From assembly GCA_949316235.1 (NCBI GenBank), contig OX438747.1, positions 4,650,501 through 4,714,500 of the forward strand: a DNA stretch of 64,000 bases, given 5' to 3'. The stretch's first letter is position 1, and every line of letters starts with the position of its first letter. The position numbers and the translations under genes were made by a program. The notes beneath the pieces were generated by a model. It saw only the letters and a list, made by a program, of their open reading frames with translations. It was not told the DNA's origin and made no database searches. This document shows, piece after piece, positions 34,011-45,000 of the stretch. This stretch comes from Oegoconia quadripuncta. Taxonomy: Eukaryota > Arthropoda > Insecta > Lepidoptera > Autostichidae.

Positions 34011-35180
34011 TCAATTTTCTGGGTCGACTGTCAATTCCAAGAACACTCTGATTTCATTTGTCAACTTTTCAATCATATCAGGCGGCTGTTCACCGATTCG
34101 TTTCTTTAGGTCCTTCATCACAGAACTTATCTCTGAGTGAAACCTCCCGCCGCCAACCAACCACTCAGCGAAATGAGACAAAAAGTCGTCGAAATTGTAC
34201 GCTCTGTGTCTGCTGTGGTAAAAATGATCCATATCTGACATTATAACGTGCACCAGTAGAATATCATAAGCCTTCTTCAGATCTGAATTGTTTTTAGTTA
34301 TGCTTAGTCTCGCTTCAACCGTTTTTAGGACCGATAATAGTATATCCTTGGTTGGTACGATTTCCGAGTATATCATGTCGCTTAGAATTATCTGGAACTC
34401 ATTGGCAGTCTCTTGGTTCAAGAAATAAAAGAGATTCTCGGGTAGTGATTCATAGAAGTATCTCATGAACATTCTCGCCTTCTCTTCTGACATGTCTTTG
34501 AAATAGCCTAAAAATCTATGGAGAGCCATAGTAGCTTCAAGTCCTTTCTCACATAGATTATATTCCACACACAACCTTCCTTCAAATTTACATTCCACTA
34601 TAATAATGGCAAGCACTAATTTTTGTTCCAATTTTTTCTTCATTTCCTTCATTTCCTTAGGATCACCTTCTAGCCGTTGATCAACGAACTTAAGAGTAGC
34701 CGCTTGGAATTTGGCACTCATCCTCTTTATCATGTCAATCCACATGAAAGTTTCCTTGTCCTCTGTCACTTTGGTGTCAGCTTGTTTTAGCATTTTCTTG
34801 AATTCGTGCAGCAATAATTTAAGTTGATCTTCGAAAATAAGTCCTTTTGACAGTCTCACGTCCTCGTGCAAATGGGGATTGAGTATTCCATCAAATATGC
34901 TTTCAACTGCGTTTGCCAGTAGAACTACATATTCGTTGACAAAGGAGAATTTACCTTCGCATATTTCTAAACCCCGACAAAGGTACATGTTCTTAACAGT
35001 AAGTGTGATTTTATCTGGCTCTTGTTGGTACTGCATGGATCTTCTGCTATTTAGATAGTTTCTATTTAGGTAATGTGATATGGAATCCATTACCTCCTTT
35101 CCGAGACTCAGTGAGCCATGCATGTTCACTTTGACTGCAGTAGATGACCATGTCGTTACTGTTAAAAATAAAAGGTGCAT
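34011..35180 (-). CDS. Intronless 389-aa probable secreted protein, family not recognised
   Basis: One uninterrupted frame runs from ATG at 35180 to the stop at 34011. An in-frame TAG lies 9 nt upstream of the ATG, supporting this start. Residues 1-15 (MHLLFLTVTTWSSTA) look like a signal peptide with a S-T-A cleavage site. The mature part is Lys/Glu/Leu-rich and likely almost all helical. It has five cysteines, in CRGLEIC (about 69-75) and CKFEGRLCVEYNLC (about 200-213). There is no transmembrane segment after the N-terminus and no catalytic motif I recognise. AATAAA on the coding strand at 33942-33937 gives a short 3' UTR. Length, clean frame, signal peptide and poly(A) signal make it a likely single-exon gene. 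Confidence 0.65.
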   Translation of the reverse strand: MHLLFLTVTTWSSTAVKVNMHGSLSLGKEVMDSISHYLNRNYLNSRRSMQYQQEPDKITLTVKNMYLCRGLEICEGKFSFVNEYVVLLANAVESIFDGILNPHLHEDVRLSKGLIFEDQLKLLLHEFKKMLKQADTKVTEDKETFMWIDMIKRMSAKFQAATLKFVDQRLEGDPKEMKEMKKKLEQKLVLAIIIVECKFEGRLCVEYNLCEKGLEATMALHRFLGYFKDMSEEKARMFMRYFYESLPENLFYFLNQETANEFQIILSDMIYSEIVPTKDILLSVLKTVEARLSITKNNSDLKKAYDILLVHVIMSDMDHFYHSRHRAYNFDDFLSHFAEWLVGGGRFHSEISSVMKDLKKRIGEQPPDMIEKLTNEIRVFLELTVDPEN

Positions 35181-36267
35181 AAGTAACTACGTATGTATGC
35201 AAAACTATTTATCGAATAAAGTAACTTAAATTAATTTAAATGGCTTTGGGTAAGGGCAAGCCAACCACCGTCAACATTTACGTTTCAAATATAATGATTT
35301 GTAGGTATGGTTTGATTACTAAAGAAAAAAGTATGCACCCGTGCAAAGCTGGTGCGGGTGGCTAGTTATATAATAATATGTTGTTTTATGTAGCTGGACT
35401 ACATCTAAATTGCAAACAATATTCTTCTAACCTTTTGACGATGATACCTAAAGATTGTGGTTCAATTTGGATTATGAGATCGCGATAGGTATACGCGATA
35501 GGTTCTTCGAAATAAAGTGATACATATGTACCAAGTCTTCCGGATCTACAATTATGAGATATATCTTATGGTTCTAAAATGGATACTAGAAAAGCAACTT
35601 ACATAAAACAACAAACAAATACTTTATACATATCATGCTGCGCAATTTCATTGAGCTGCAACAGAACTCATTTTATTCACATTTTTATGCGTACTTAAAA
35701 TGAAAAACAAATAAAGTTTATTTCATTTCACTTGGAAAAGCGGTTCTAAAATGAAATTTATTTTCAGATAATGTTCGAACGCTTGATAAATCTAAAGGCG
35801 TAGAGTAGGTACCTACTTGTATACTGGAATGGTTTTATTTTGAATCGCGAACTACATCGTGCTCAATTGAGAGTTTGAAAATAATGAGACCGCACCGGTA
35901 TAATAATTTATTTGAAAACTAGAAGCTTTAAAAATATAACTACGATTTAATACGTTCACGGCATCATGAGGTCTAACAAGCCACATGCGTGACTTGTCGC
36001 AGGTGCGGTAATCAAAATCGCGTTCTTTTACTCTGTGCGGGGGACGACTATGTTAACATTTCTATGAGTATGACAGAGACAAATATGTAAAATTGTTTCT
36101 CGTACAAAGTCTAGTCCAACGGCGTAATTAATAAGATATGAGGTTGATTAGGCCTCATACGCACTGAATAGAAATTAATCAAGTATAGTGCGGAGTGAGA
36201 TCTAATCTGCCTCGAAAGTTTTTAGACCTCATAGCCGCACGAAGGAAGTCCGCACATCTTAACTTAG
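35181..36267. other. Upstream flank of the orphan gene
   Basis: AT-rich. CCTCATACGCACTGAATAG near 36,154 recurs as GACCTCATACGCACTGGCTG near 37,380 and, weaker, near 2,300, suggesting a dispersed repeat. No exon seen. Confidence 0.45.
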
Positions 36268-36631
36268 TGATGTGTCAAGTATCGATAGGGAAGCATGTCG
36301 ACGCGAAGTGTTCGAATTTTTACGATTTAGTGTACCTAAAGTGTATTATGGATCGTTCAAACCGGAAACGATGCAAAAAGAAGTTCAGATTATGGAATTA
36401 TCAGATTTTATTCCTGCTCTAGGTATGGGTTGTTTGAAATATATATTGCTATAGCATTGATGTGATTTGAAATTTGATATACCTATACTCGTGTTTTAAC
36501 TTTTTGTTTAGTTTATATTTCTGGTTTATAATTTCAGATTCCTTTAGACTAGGAAGTCTATCTTCTGTTTTGGCGAATTCGAGTTCGATTTTGCAGTGGT
36601 CAAAGCTGTTATATACTCAATGAGTAAGAGT

Positions 36632-36696
<65 letters not shown>

Positions 36697-36990
36697 ATTA
36701 CCCACCCACCCAGACAAATACGCACACACACGCACACATTCATAGACATATACACATAAACAACTCAACAACAACATTAAAACTTATAATGGTATGTATG
36801 GTAGGTATGGCACTTTTAGACACTTAAGTTAAGTGTTTTATTTCAGAATTTCCTAGTGGCAGATGTGCTGATCATTCGCTTCAAAAAGGCGACCAACGAA
36901 AGCGCTGCGTTGGTTGCTACGATAAATTAAGGCTTACATTAAATAGCAGTCAGGCTGCAAAAAAAAAAAACAAAAAATTTGTTACGTTTT
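36268..36990 (+). pseudogene. Two-exon fragment with a small Cys motif, possibly a transposase C-terminus
   Basis: An open segment (36268-36422) reads through REVFEFLRFSVPKVYYGSF and ends at donor G|GTATGG. After a 424-bp gap holding a (CA)n array, acceptor TTTCAG (AG 36845-36846) resumes the same phase. It reads KRCVGCYDKLR and stops at about 36990, followed by AATAAA at 37003. RKRCVGCYDK behind a basic stretch recalls the start of the cysteine-rich C-terminal domain of piggyBac-type transposases, but the remaining cysteines are missing. The 5' part has no ATG and I do not recognise it. It is either a transposase relic or the end of an unknown gene. Confidence 0.3.
36635..36694. repeat. (CA)n microsatellite, about 60 bp
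   Basis: Nearly pure CA dinucleotides, with CACACACGCACACAC continuing at 36,722-36,738. It lies in the gap between the two halves of the 36,268 candidate. Confidence 0.97.
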
Positions 36991-37697
36991 GAGTCCAGTG
37001 CAATAAATCCTTTTGTTTGCCTTGTTTTAATGAAAAACATTTTTATTTATTTTTTGTAAAAAAAATATTATAACAACTGCATCTCTTTTTTATTCCCAAT
37101 CCCCATCACTAGTCGAGACACAAATCGTACTTTCTTTTAGTGCGATGTGAGGCAGAATCGATGTCATATATATTTTTTTCATTTTTTCAATACTGAAATG
37201 TCATAACTGCGGGCGAAGCTAGATTTAACTTTATCTACTATTTAAGTATATATCAGTAAAGTTTCAAGCAAATATAATCAATTTTGCGCTATATTTATGG
37301 TGCTTTTTAGAAACAACATTTTGTGAGGCCGAAAAGGTCTCATTCGCACTATAAGGAAGTTCAATCTTGCTTCTAAAAGACCTCATACGCACTGGCTGAA
37401 AGTCCATCAAAAATGGCCTCGCTGCAAACGTGTTAAAGGAGCGAGAAATTTTACCCCCGACGAAAACACAGTGTTTTGTGTTATGTAATTTTCAATTTAT
37501 AGGTTATATGTAAACTTATTTTGCAAATGGAATTTGTGTTTGTAAAAACAAAGGAACGTGATATCGGTTGGTACAGTGCGTGTCGGTGGTTGTTTCAGTG
37601 AGATTAATTCTGAAATCAATAGTTACAAGAAAATTCCAACACATATTCCAAATGTGGAAAAAATTGTATTACCTCTGTTTACTAAATAAATATCAAA

Positions 37698-38044
37698 ATA
37701 ACCGCCTCCGTGGCTCAATGTAAACAACATTGGGTTTACGATTCGGAGGTCGCGGGTTCGATCCCCAGCGGGGTACATGTTTAAGTACTCGGTTTGATTG
37801 GTGGTAGGGCATTTTAAATGTCCGCCTGGCTAGCTACCACCATCTTATCTAAATCTGCCGCCAAGCAGCAATGTTAATAGCATTGCTGTGTTCCGGTTGT
37901 CAGAGATAAGGTAGCCAGTCCCCCAAATGTGGGGTTTCCGGGTCAGTACGCTTCCACCTTCGATTCCTCTTCACTTCACATCATCAACAACATCAGATGT
38001 GATTGAGGTCAAGTATCTACTAACCCGTTATGCATAAAAAAAAA
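37698..38044 (+). mobile_element. SINE family A, full length
   Basis: Complete from TAACCGCCTCCGTGG to GTTATGCATAAAAAAAAA. It has an extra CATCAACAACATC in the tail region (about 37,980). Confidence 0.93.
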
Positions 38045-38264
38045 GCCACAAAACTAGGTAGGTACCTAACTAATGAAATCTCGATTAACTAGTTGGTTTT
38101 TGGAAAATTCAGCGATGATGAGAGTAGGACCATTTTATGTTAGTGTAGTGGTATTGTGGTGGTTTTAGAAGTTGAACCCGGTGGAGAGTTAACTTATCTG
38201 TTGGCAACACGGGTATCATTATGTGAGGTCCGAACGTCTGTTAATTGAAATGTGATTATGCGGC

Positions 38265-38875
38265 GGCGGCTTCTTAGCGGCAACTCAGCGAGTGACGTTG
38301 CATTTTTGTGTTAAATTCATATAATTTGTGTATTCTGAGTTTTGAAGCGTTATAATGGCAGAATATTGTGCAACAAAGGTCAGTGATGGTATACAAGTGA
38401 AGGGAAGTGTAAATTAAAGTGCGTAAGAAGCCGCCAAAACCTTTCGTAAAGCATTCTGCCAGTTTACTGAAGACTAGGCCGTGTATATGTCAAATGACCT
38501 GTATTGACTGAGACTAATTTCACAGAACTGACAACAAAAATAAGACATGGATGTATGGGCTGCGATTTCTTTGCCTGGGAGCGAATAAAACAAAAAACAG
38601 ACTTTTTGGCGGGAACTTAGCTTGTGATGTTGCATTTTTGTTTTTATTTTTTATAATTTGTGCAGTCTGAGTTTTGAAGCATAATGGCAGAATATTGTGC
38701 AGCAAAAGTCAGTGATGTTGCACAAGTGAAGGGAAGTGTAAGTTAAAATTTAAGTTTTCGGGTTCCCACAAGAATCTGCCAAAATCTTTCGTAAAGCATT
38801 CTGCGGTCTGCTATAAATAAGACATGGCTGTATGGGCTTAGATCCCTTCGCCTTCTCCGAGAGGAGTGATTAAAA
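38265..38875 (+). repeat. Two head-to-tail copies of the E2F-block repeat upstream of RpL7A
   Basis: Copy one (38,265-38,510) and copy two (38,598-38,875, starting GACTTTTTGGCGGGAACTTAG) end about 65 bp before the RpL7A start region. They differ at many positions, so they are not a fresh duplication. Whether they influence RpL7A cannot be judged from sequence. Confidence 0.7.
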
Positions 38876-38930
38876 AAAAATATGCCGCTGTCAAGTAGAC
38901 GTTTTGTTTGACGTTTTTCCAGCCAGCCAA

Positions 38931-39036
38931 CGACAGGTTCTTTTTATTTCGGCCATTTTCGCCGAAAGTTAGGTGTTTTGTTTAGGACGCGAATCTTTTC
39001 GTGTCTTTTAGATCACTGATCTAAATCCTCACCAAG
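38931..39036 (+). promoter_or_regulatory. RpL7A transcription start region and 5' UTR (TCT/TOP type)
   Basis: A pyrimidine tract, GGTTCTTTTTATTTC, lies about 97 bp before the ATG. It fits the TCT initiator of insect ribosomal protein genes, with the start at about C38940 and a 5'-TOP leader. The 5' UTR (about 38940-39036) is not interrupted by a visible intron. No TATA box is seen at the expected distance, which is normal for this promoter class. The start site is inferred from the motif only. Confidence 0.7.
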
Positions 39037-42000
39037 ATGGTGCAGAAGAAGGTAAAAGCCATGTGCGTTTATTATATTATTATATTTTCATGCAAAAAAG
39101 TGTATCGTGAAATTAGCGTACATGTTGTGCGGATCATCCAGTGGCTACTATTGTTTGTTTCCTGTGATTTACTTTTATTTTAGGAAGTGGGCTCGTTTGT
39201 GACCCGTCAACATTCATGTTGCTATTGTAAAATTAGGGTACAATATGCCAAATCTTAGAAGGTTCAATAATTTACAATAGGTACATAACCTCAACAAAAA
39301 TGCCATGATGTGAAAATTTTAATGAGTTTTTTTGATTACCACAAAAATATCACCAAGATCTCTGATGCTTTGTGAACTATCAACTAGAAATCATGTCTTT
39401 TAGATATAAGTTCTGATATTATTTATGAATTGTGCAGCCGAAGAAGAAGGTCGGAAAGAAGGTGGCGGCCGCACCTCTGGTCGTCAAAAAAGTTGAACCC
39501 AAGAAGATTGTAAACCCTCTTTTCGAGAAGAGGACAAAGAACTTTGCTATTGGTAAGTTTTTAATTTTATTGTTACTGAAACTAAGTTTAAAGTAGATAA
39601 ATACTATCAACACATAGTATTGTAGTTTCGCATGTACATGTCAGCCGTATTAACACTTGCTGGGACACCTCACACCTTTAAACGTAATAACAATTTGACT
39701 GGTGATGTGTGCCCAAATGTGTTAAGGGATGCATCACATCGGTACTCTATGTCCGTTGATGGACGTATGCTGGTTGTGGTCTAGTTGGAGAAATATTGAA
39801 CCCTCCAAAAAAGCAATGCCCCTTAATGATGCCCTAACCTGTTGTAATGTTGCCTTTTACGTACGAGAAAACATGGGTTAGTTCGATTCTTCTGTGCTAT
39901 GAAATAAAGGGCTACCACATGGCAAGATGTGCATATGGCTGCAACAATAAATAATAATGTATAAAAGTGTAACTAAGGCCAAAATATGGTTCCGCGAAAT
40001 GGAACCATCGGTGGGCAGGGTGTAAAATAGGGACTATGTGTGCGCCAGCAAGCTGTGACACTAAGAGTTACCGGTGTGTGAGCACAACCAATCACATGCA
40101 AGTCTTGTCGTTGAGAGAGTGCGGCTGCTTCATTGTAATAGCTGTTAGTTGTGTAAATGAAACCAAGATCAAAGCGGTAATTGTACTTTCTATATGGTTA
40201 TTATTCTTAGCATTGCAAATTATAAATTCAACTTTGAAATTTACCAAAATGATGATAAATATTCAACTGAACCTCTATGTGGTTAAAAAATACGAGCTTT
40301 TTAACACTGATTGTCAATACTATTTATCACTTTTACATTCTAGTGATTACTTCATAATTAGTGTGAAGCCTTTTGATTCTCAGGCCAGGATATCCAGCCA
40401 ACTCGGGACCTCTCCAGGTTCGTGCGATGGCCCAAGTACATCCGCATCCAGCGGCAGAAGGCGGTACTGCAGCGTCGTCTCAAGGTGCCACCCCCAATCA
40501 ACCAGTTCACCCAAACACTTGACAAGGCTACAGGTTTGTTCTATTTTACCAAATAAATTAGTGCTTCCATCAGTTATACCTTGATGGATGATACTTTGGA
40601 TTCAATCAACACAATTATTCAAACTAAAGTTTTTGAAGGTTATTTTAGGATTGGTAACACTTTCCAGGCTGGACACAATTACACTTGCATGCACAGTCTG
40701 GTCGGGCATTTTACAAAAAAATCCTAGTACCCTTTTGATGGCCACATGGTCACGTCATCTCAAATAATAATGCGATGCCTATTGTGTCAGCAGAATGGCG
40801 ACTTGTGTGTCAACTAACTATTGTTAGATAAAGTCCTAATTATTTTTTATTGTTTAGAATGATTCTTGTGTTTGATATTTTATGTATAACAAGAAAAAAG
40901 TTTATTATTATTCATTGTAAACTAGCTTTCCGCCGTGGTTTCGCCTGCGCGGAATTACCTTATCGCATAGTTTTCAAGATCAAAACTGGCTTCTCTTTCT
41001 TTGGCTACAAGGCTATGTTTCTGCCAAATTTAAATATGATCGGTTCAACCGGGCAGAATTTCATTTAAAATGTGTGGATGTAGGGCATTTAAAAAATCCC
41101 TTTAAAAAAAGAATTGGCATGCTGTGCACATTACAGACAGGACAGTAGTTTGTTTCCTTCCTGTTTTTGTTCCTTTATTGGCCTTGTTCGATTTATTTTT
41201 CTGGCAGACTGGGTCTTTGTGTCAAACGTTCACCTATTTCAATTATAAACTCCTCATAAGCCTTTGTGATGGGTGCTCACAATTGCCAAAGGATATGTAG
41301 TAGATGTAGACTGTACTTTCATTGAGAAGGTAGATGAACATCTCCCACTGTAGGTCCTGTGATTTTTTTTTTAAGACTAAAGTTTTTAGAGGGACTTTTA
41401 CCCTTTAACTAATCTCTACACTTAACGAAGGTCTAGTGATGTATTGCTGTTGTTTTATAATACTTTTTAATGGTAGGAGGGTGAAAATAAAATTGAGGCA
41501 TAACTTTGACATTGTTTATGTAGGTTTTCCTGTTCATAACGAAATTCTACCATGATGATTTCCAAATGCAACTATGAATCACTATGATTATCATCTAAAT
41601 ATACGAGCTTTTTAACTCTGATATATTCCTACTTTTTATATCTTTTTTTTTAAATGGCACTTTGATCTAATTACTGATTTAATGTATTCCAGCTAAGGGA
41701 CTGTTCAAAATCCTGGAGAAGTACAGGCCAGAGACTGAAGCGGTCAGAAAAGAAAGGCTAAAGAGGGCTGCTGAAGCTAAGGTAGGTACTTTATTTCGAC
41801 AATCTTGTACTAACATTGCATAATGTTTTTATGCACCCACATAGGTGGGTAGAGACTGCCACCATAATCATGGTTGTGCTATCCCAAACGAATTAGTGAA
41901 ACTACTACAACCTATATTGTTATACAGGAATAACTGTACCTGATTTGAAGAAATAATAGGGGTCGGGTATTTCTGTTTTGAAGAAAATACAAAATAGTAC

Positions 42001-45000
42001 TGTTTTATATCTCCCAAGATGATGCATAAAAACTTAAGCCAGAATGCCATGAAGACAATCCACCAAGATCTCTGATGACCTCAATATCCTTCAGGACCCC
42101 CTTATGTCATCAAGAATATTCTATCACTGCTTTTTCCCAGGTGGCGAAGAAGGATGAGCCCCCACCAAAGAGGCCCATCACCCTCCGCTCTGGCACTAAC
42201 ACTGTGACCAAGCTGCTGGAAAGGAAGAAGGTCCAGCTCGTTGTTATTGCTCATGATGTCGACCCTATTGAGGTGAGAATTTATTTCGTTTTTTTTGCAC
42301 TGTTTAGCAGTTGACCCCAATTTCACTGTCATGTTGCGGATGCCTCATGGCGCAGTCGCACTTGCATTTCGTTTTCGATTAGCGAAGTTAAGCAATATTT
42401 GGCGCGATCAGTCCTTAGATGACAGTGGCACTTTCATACAAATGCTTCTATGCGTCGATAAGATCGTCTGTGGACTCCATGGACTCCATGGATAAACCTA
42501 CAACTTAACATTTAATTCAGGTGATCACTAGTCTAATACAAATCCACATTGGGACTGTGTGGTGGATTATGACCTGTAACCTCTTAGGAGAGGGTTTCAT
42601 CTCATTAGAATGAGATGCAACTGTGCCTGAGCAGTGGGGACGAAAAGACAGTTTATGTGATGAGGCCACAGGTGACAGCTGAAACAATACAATGCTATTA
42701 ACACGGCTATTGGATGATAGTGTAAGAGAGATTGCATATTGCAAGGTACCCAGTGAATGACATTCATGTAGCAGGGAACTATAAAAATGCCCACCCTATC
42801 ATCTAACAAATCCACAAAATCCATAAGCTGTTAACATTGTACCAAGGAGAAGTTAAACAATCTGTTAAAGAAATAATATTAAATTTCATTGTGGCGGACT
42901 GGATACGCATTTGCTGTGATGTTAGAATTTCTTCACCTGAGGCCTGTGAATATTCATAGAAACATTCTCTGGCTGTATGAAGATTGTTGACTCTGAGCTT
43001 TGACTACTCTTTGTACACATCAACTTCCAAGTGTCTCTAATAAATAATACAAACCTTTCGTTTCAGTTGGTGTTATTCTTGCCGGCGCTCTGCCGCAAGA
43101 TGGGTATTCCCTACTGTATCGTAAAGGGGAAGTCTCGCCTTGGCGCCCTTGTACACCGCAAGACTTGCACTTGCCTTGCTTTGACACATGTAAGTGTAAT
43201 GTATTTCACTTGATCCTCAACACAATGTGGATCTCTTGCGTTACTTAGAGAGAGTGAGTTAACGCATTTAGTATCGAATCTGGATACTATACTATACTAT
43301 ACTATATATACTATACTATAACTATAGCATTCAATTCATACATTCTTAACATCAGACTGTTGAATTTACATAGACAGAATAATGCTACTGTGGATCGAAA
43401 ATAACAAGTATGATTTTTCGTTCGAGATTCCACAGTTCACACACCATATTTCGCGTGTGAAATAAATCATTAATGCCCGCAAATTACTTCCCTCGAACTT
43501 CATTTGCATGTACTATCCTGTTCTGATTATTCCGATAAAGGAATTATTTTAAAATTTGTTGACTATTATGTCATATCATATCATTGATTAACATTCTGAT
43601 GATAGAATAGATAGATTGGTGGAGATCATTGTCTCGGGTAATACGATAATCAGCTCTGACCCGTGAGTAACATAAATTGAAGCTGTCTGCATTGTGCCTC
43701 TAAAAACTTTGTCAAAAATTAAACTTCTCGGAAACCACGAGGGCTGGATTAAATTGCCGTTGACCAAGATCTGCATGAATACTTAGTGATGTATACATAA
43801 TTATAGGCTTTTGTTGCATGCAAGTGCTTGCATGATTTTGATTGATACTCCAGTGAACATGCCTCAAACTTATCCTATATTAATAAATAGTTTGTATTTT
43901 ACTTCGAAGAATTAATCACTGCTTTTAACCCTGCCCATGATTGATTTCTTTAGTGCAAGTGTTATACTTTTAAAACAATTATTTCTAATTGTTTGATATT
44001 AAATTGTTGTACAATAATTTCTAACGCAAAATAAGAATCCTAAATTTCGTTCTCTGTAAATCAATAAAACTGCCTTGGTTGATGGTAAGCCAGGTGACGT
44101 CATTGACATCCTTTTTTATGATTAACTTATTTTCTTATTTACTGGATAACTCCAATGAGTTTTTGAGGCCTGTTCATTCCCTGTAACTGTAAAAACTGGT
44201 GGCATATAGTGATGATTTATTTGCTATCTAAATGTCATGATGACAATCCCTTCTACCACCAATAGAATGATCTGAATATGCCACATTCAATGTTACACTC
44301 GTGCAAGATTCACGTCATTAGTGTCAATTAACATTGGCTGAAATATTTTGAAGAACAGCAATTGATTAAAGATCTTGTCAGCGAAACCTGTCTCCCTAAA
44401 CAAGTGGTTAACGTTTCGACTATTGCAACTGATTGGCTGTCAACAATTTGCCACTTGTCTAGGGGGGGGGGGGAGGGTTAATCAACGTTGGATAGCAAGA
44501 TCTGATTTCACGAAGCTTACATGATAGAGCCACCCATAACACGTCTGGTGGCACTAGTTGTGGAAGGTATTGGCACTCTACTATTTAGCGATGCATGGTG
44601 ACTGTGCAGAAAGGTAACTAACATTGCTGCCACCCAACCATCTTTTAAAAGTCAAGGATACTCATTTGACCACAATCTCACCTGGTGGAAAGTGACGATG
44701 TGGTCGAAGATGGAGCATGCTATCTCAGTAAACTCTCACCCTGCTCATTCCATGACTAGGATTTCAGAAAGACTGATGCCGGAAGGGAGTTCTATGTCTT
44801 GCCTGTTCTCACTATGAACGAGCTGTGAGAGTTTTCGTGTTTTATCAAGCATTCACACGAGCTACTTATATTACTGTATAAGCAAAACTTTGACCATTAA
44901 AAGATGTGTGGTGTGGAGTGTTTTTTATTGCTTCTTCTCCTTAGGGACAACACATACCTTATAAGACTTTCAGTCAATAACCCATATATGTCCTACATTG

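Noticed and set aside
36544..36777. Minus-strand frame rich in Cys-Val
   Set aside because: It is the translation of the (CA)n microsatellite.
40036..40584. 182-codon frame overlapping RpL7A exon 3
   Set aside because: It reads through intron 2, the U36-type snoRNA and exon 3 in the wrong frame.
43594..43655. Possible extra C/D snoRNA in RpL7A intron 6
   Set aside because: The box C is CTGATGA (first base wrong), there is no terminal stem, and I know no rRNA complement for the segment before CTGA.
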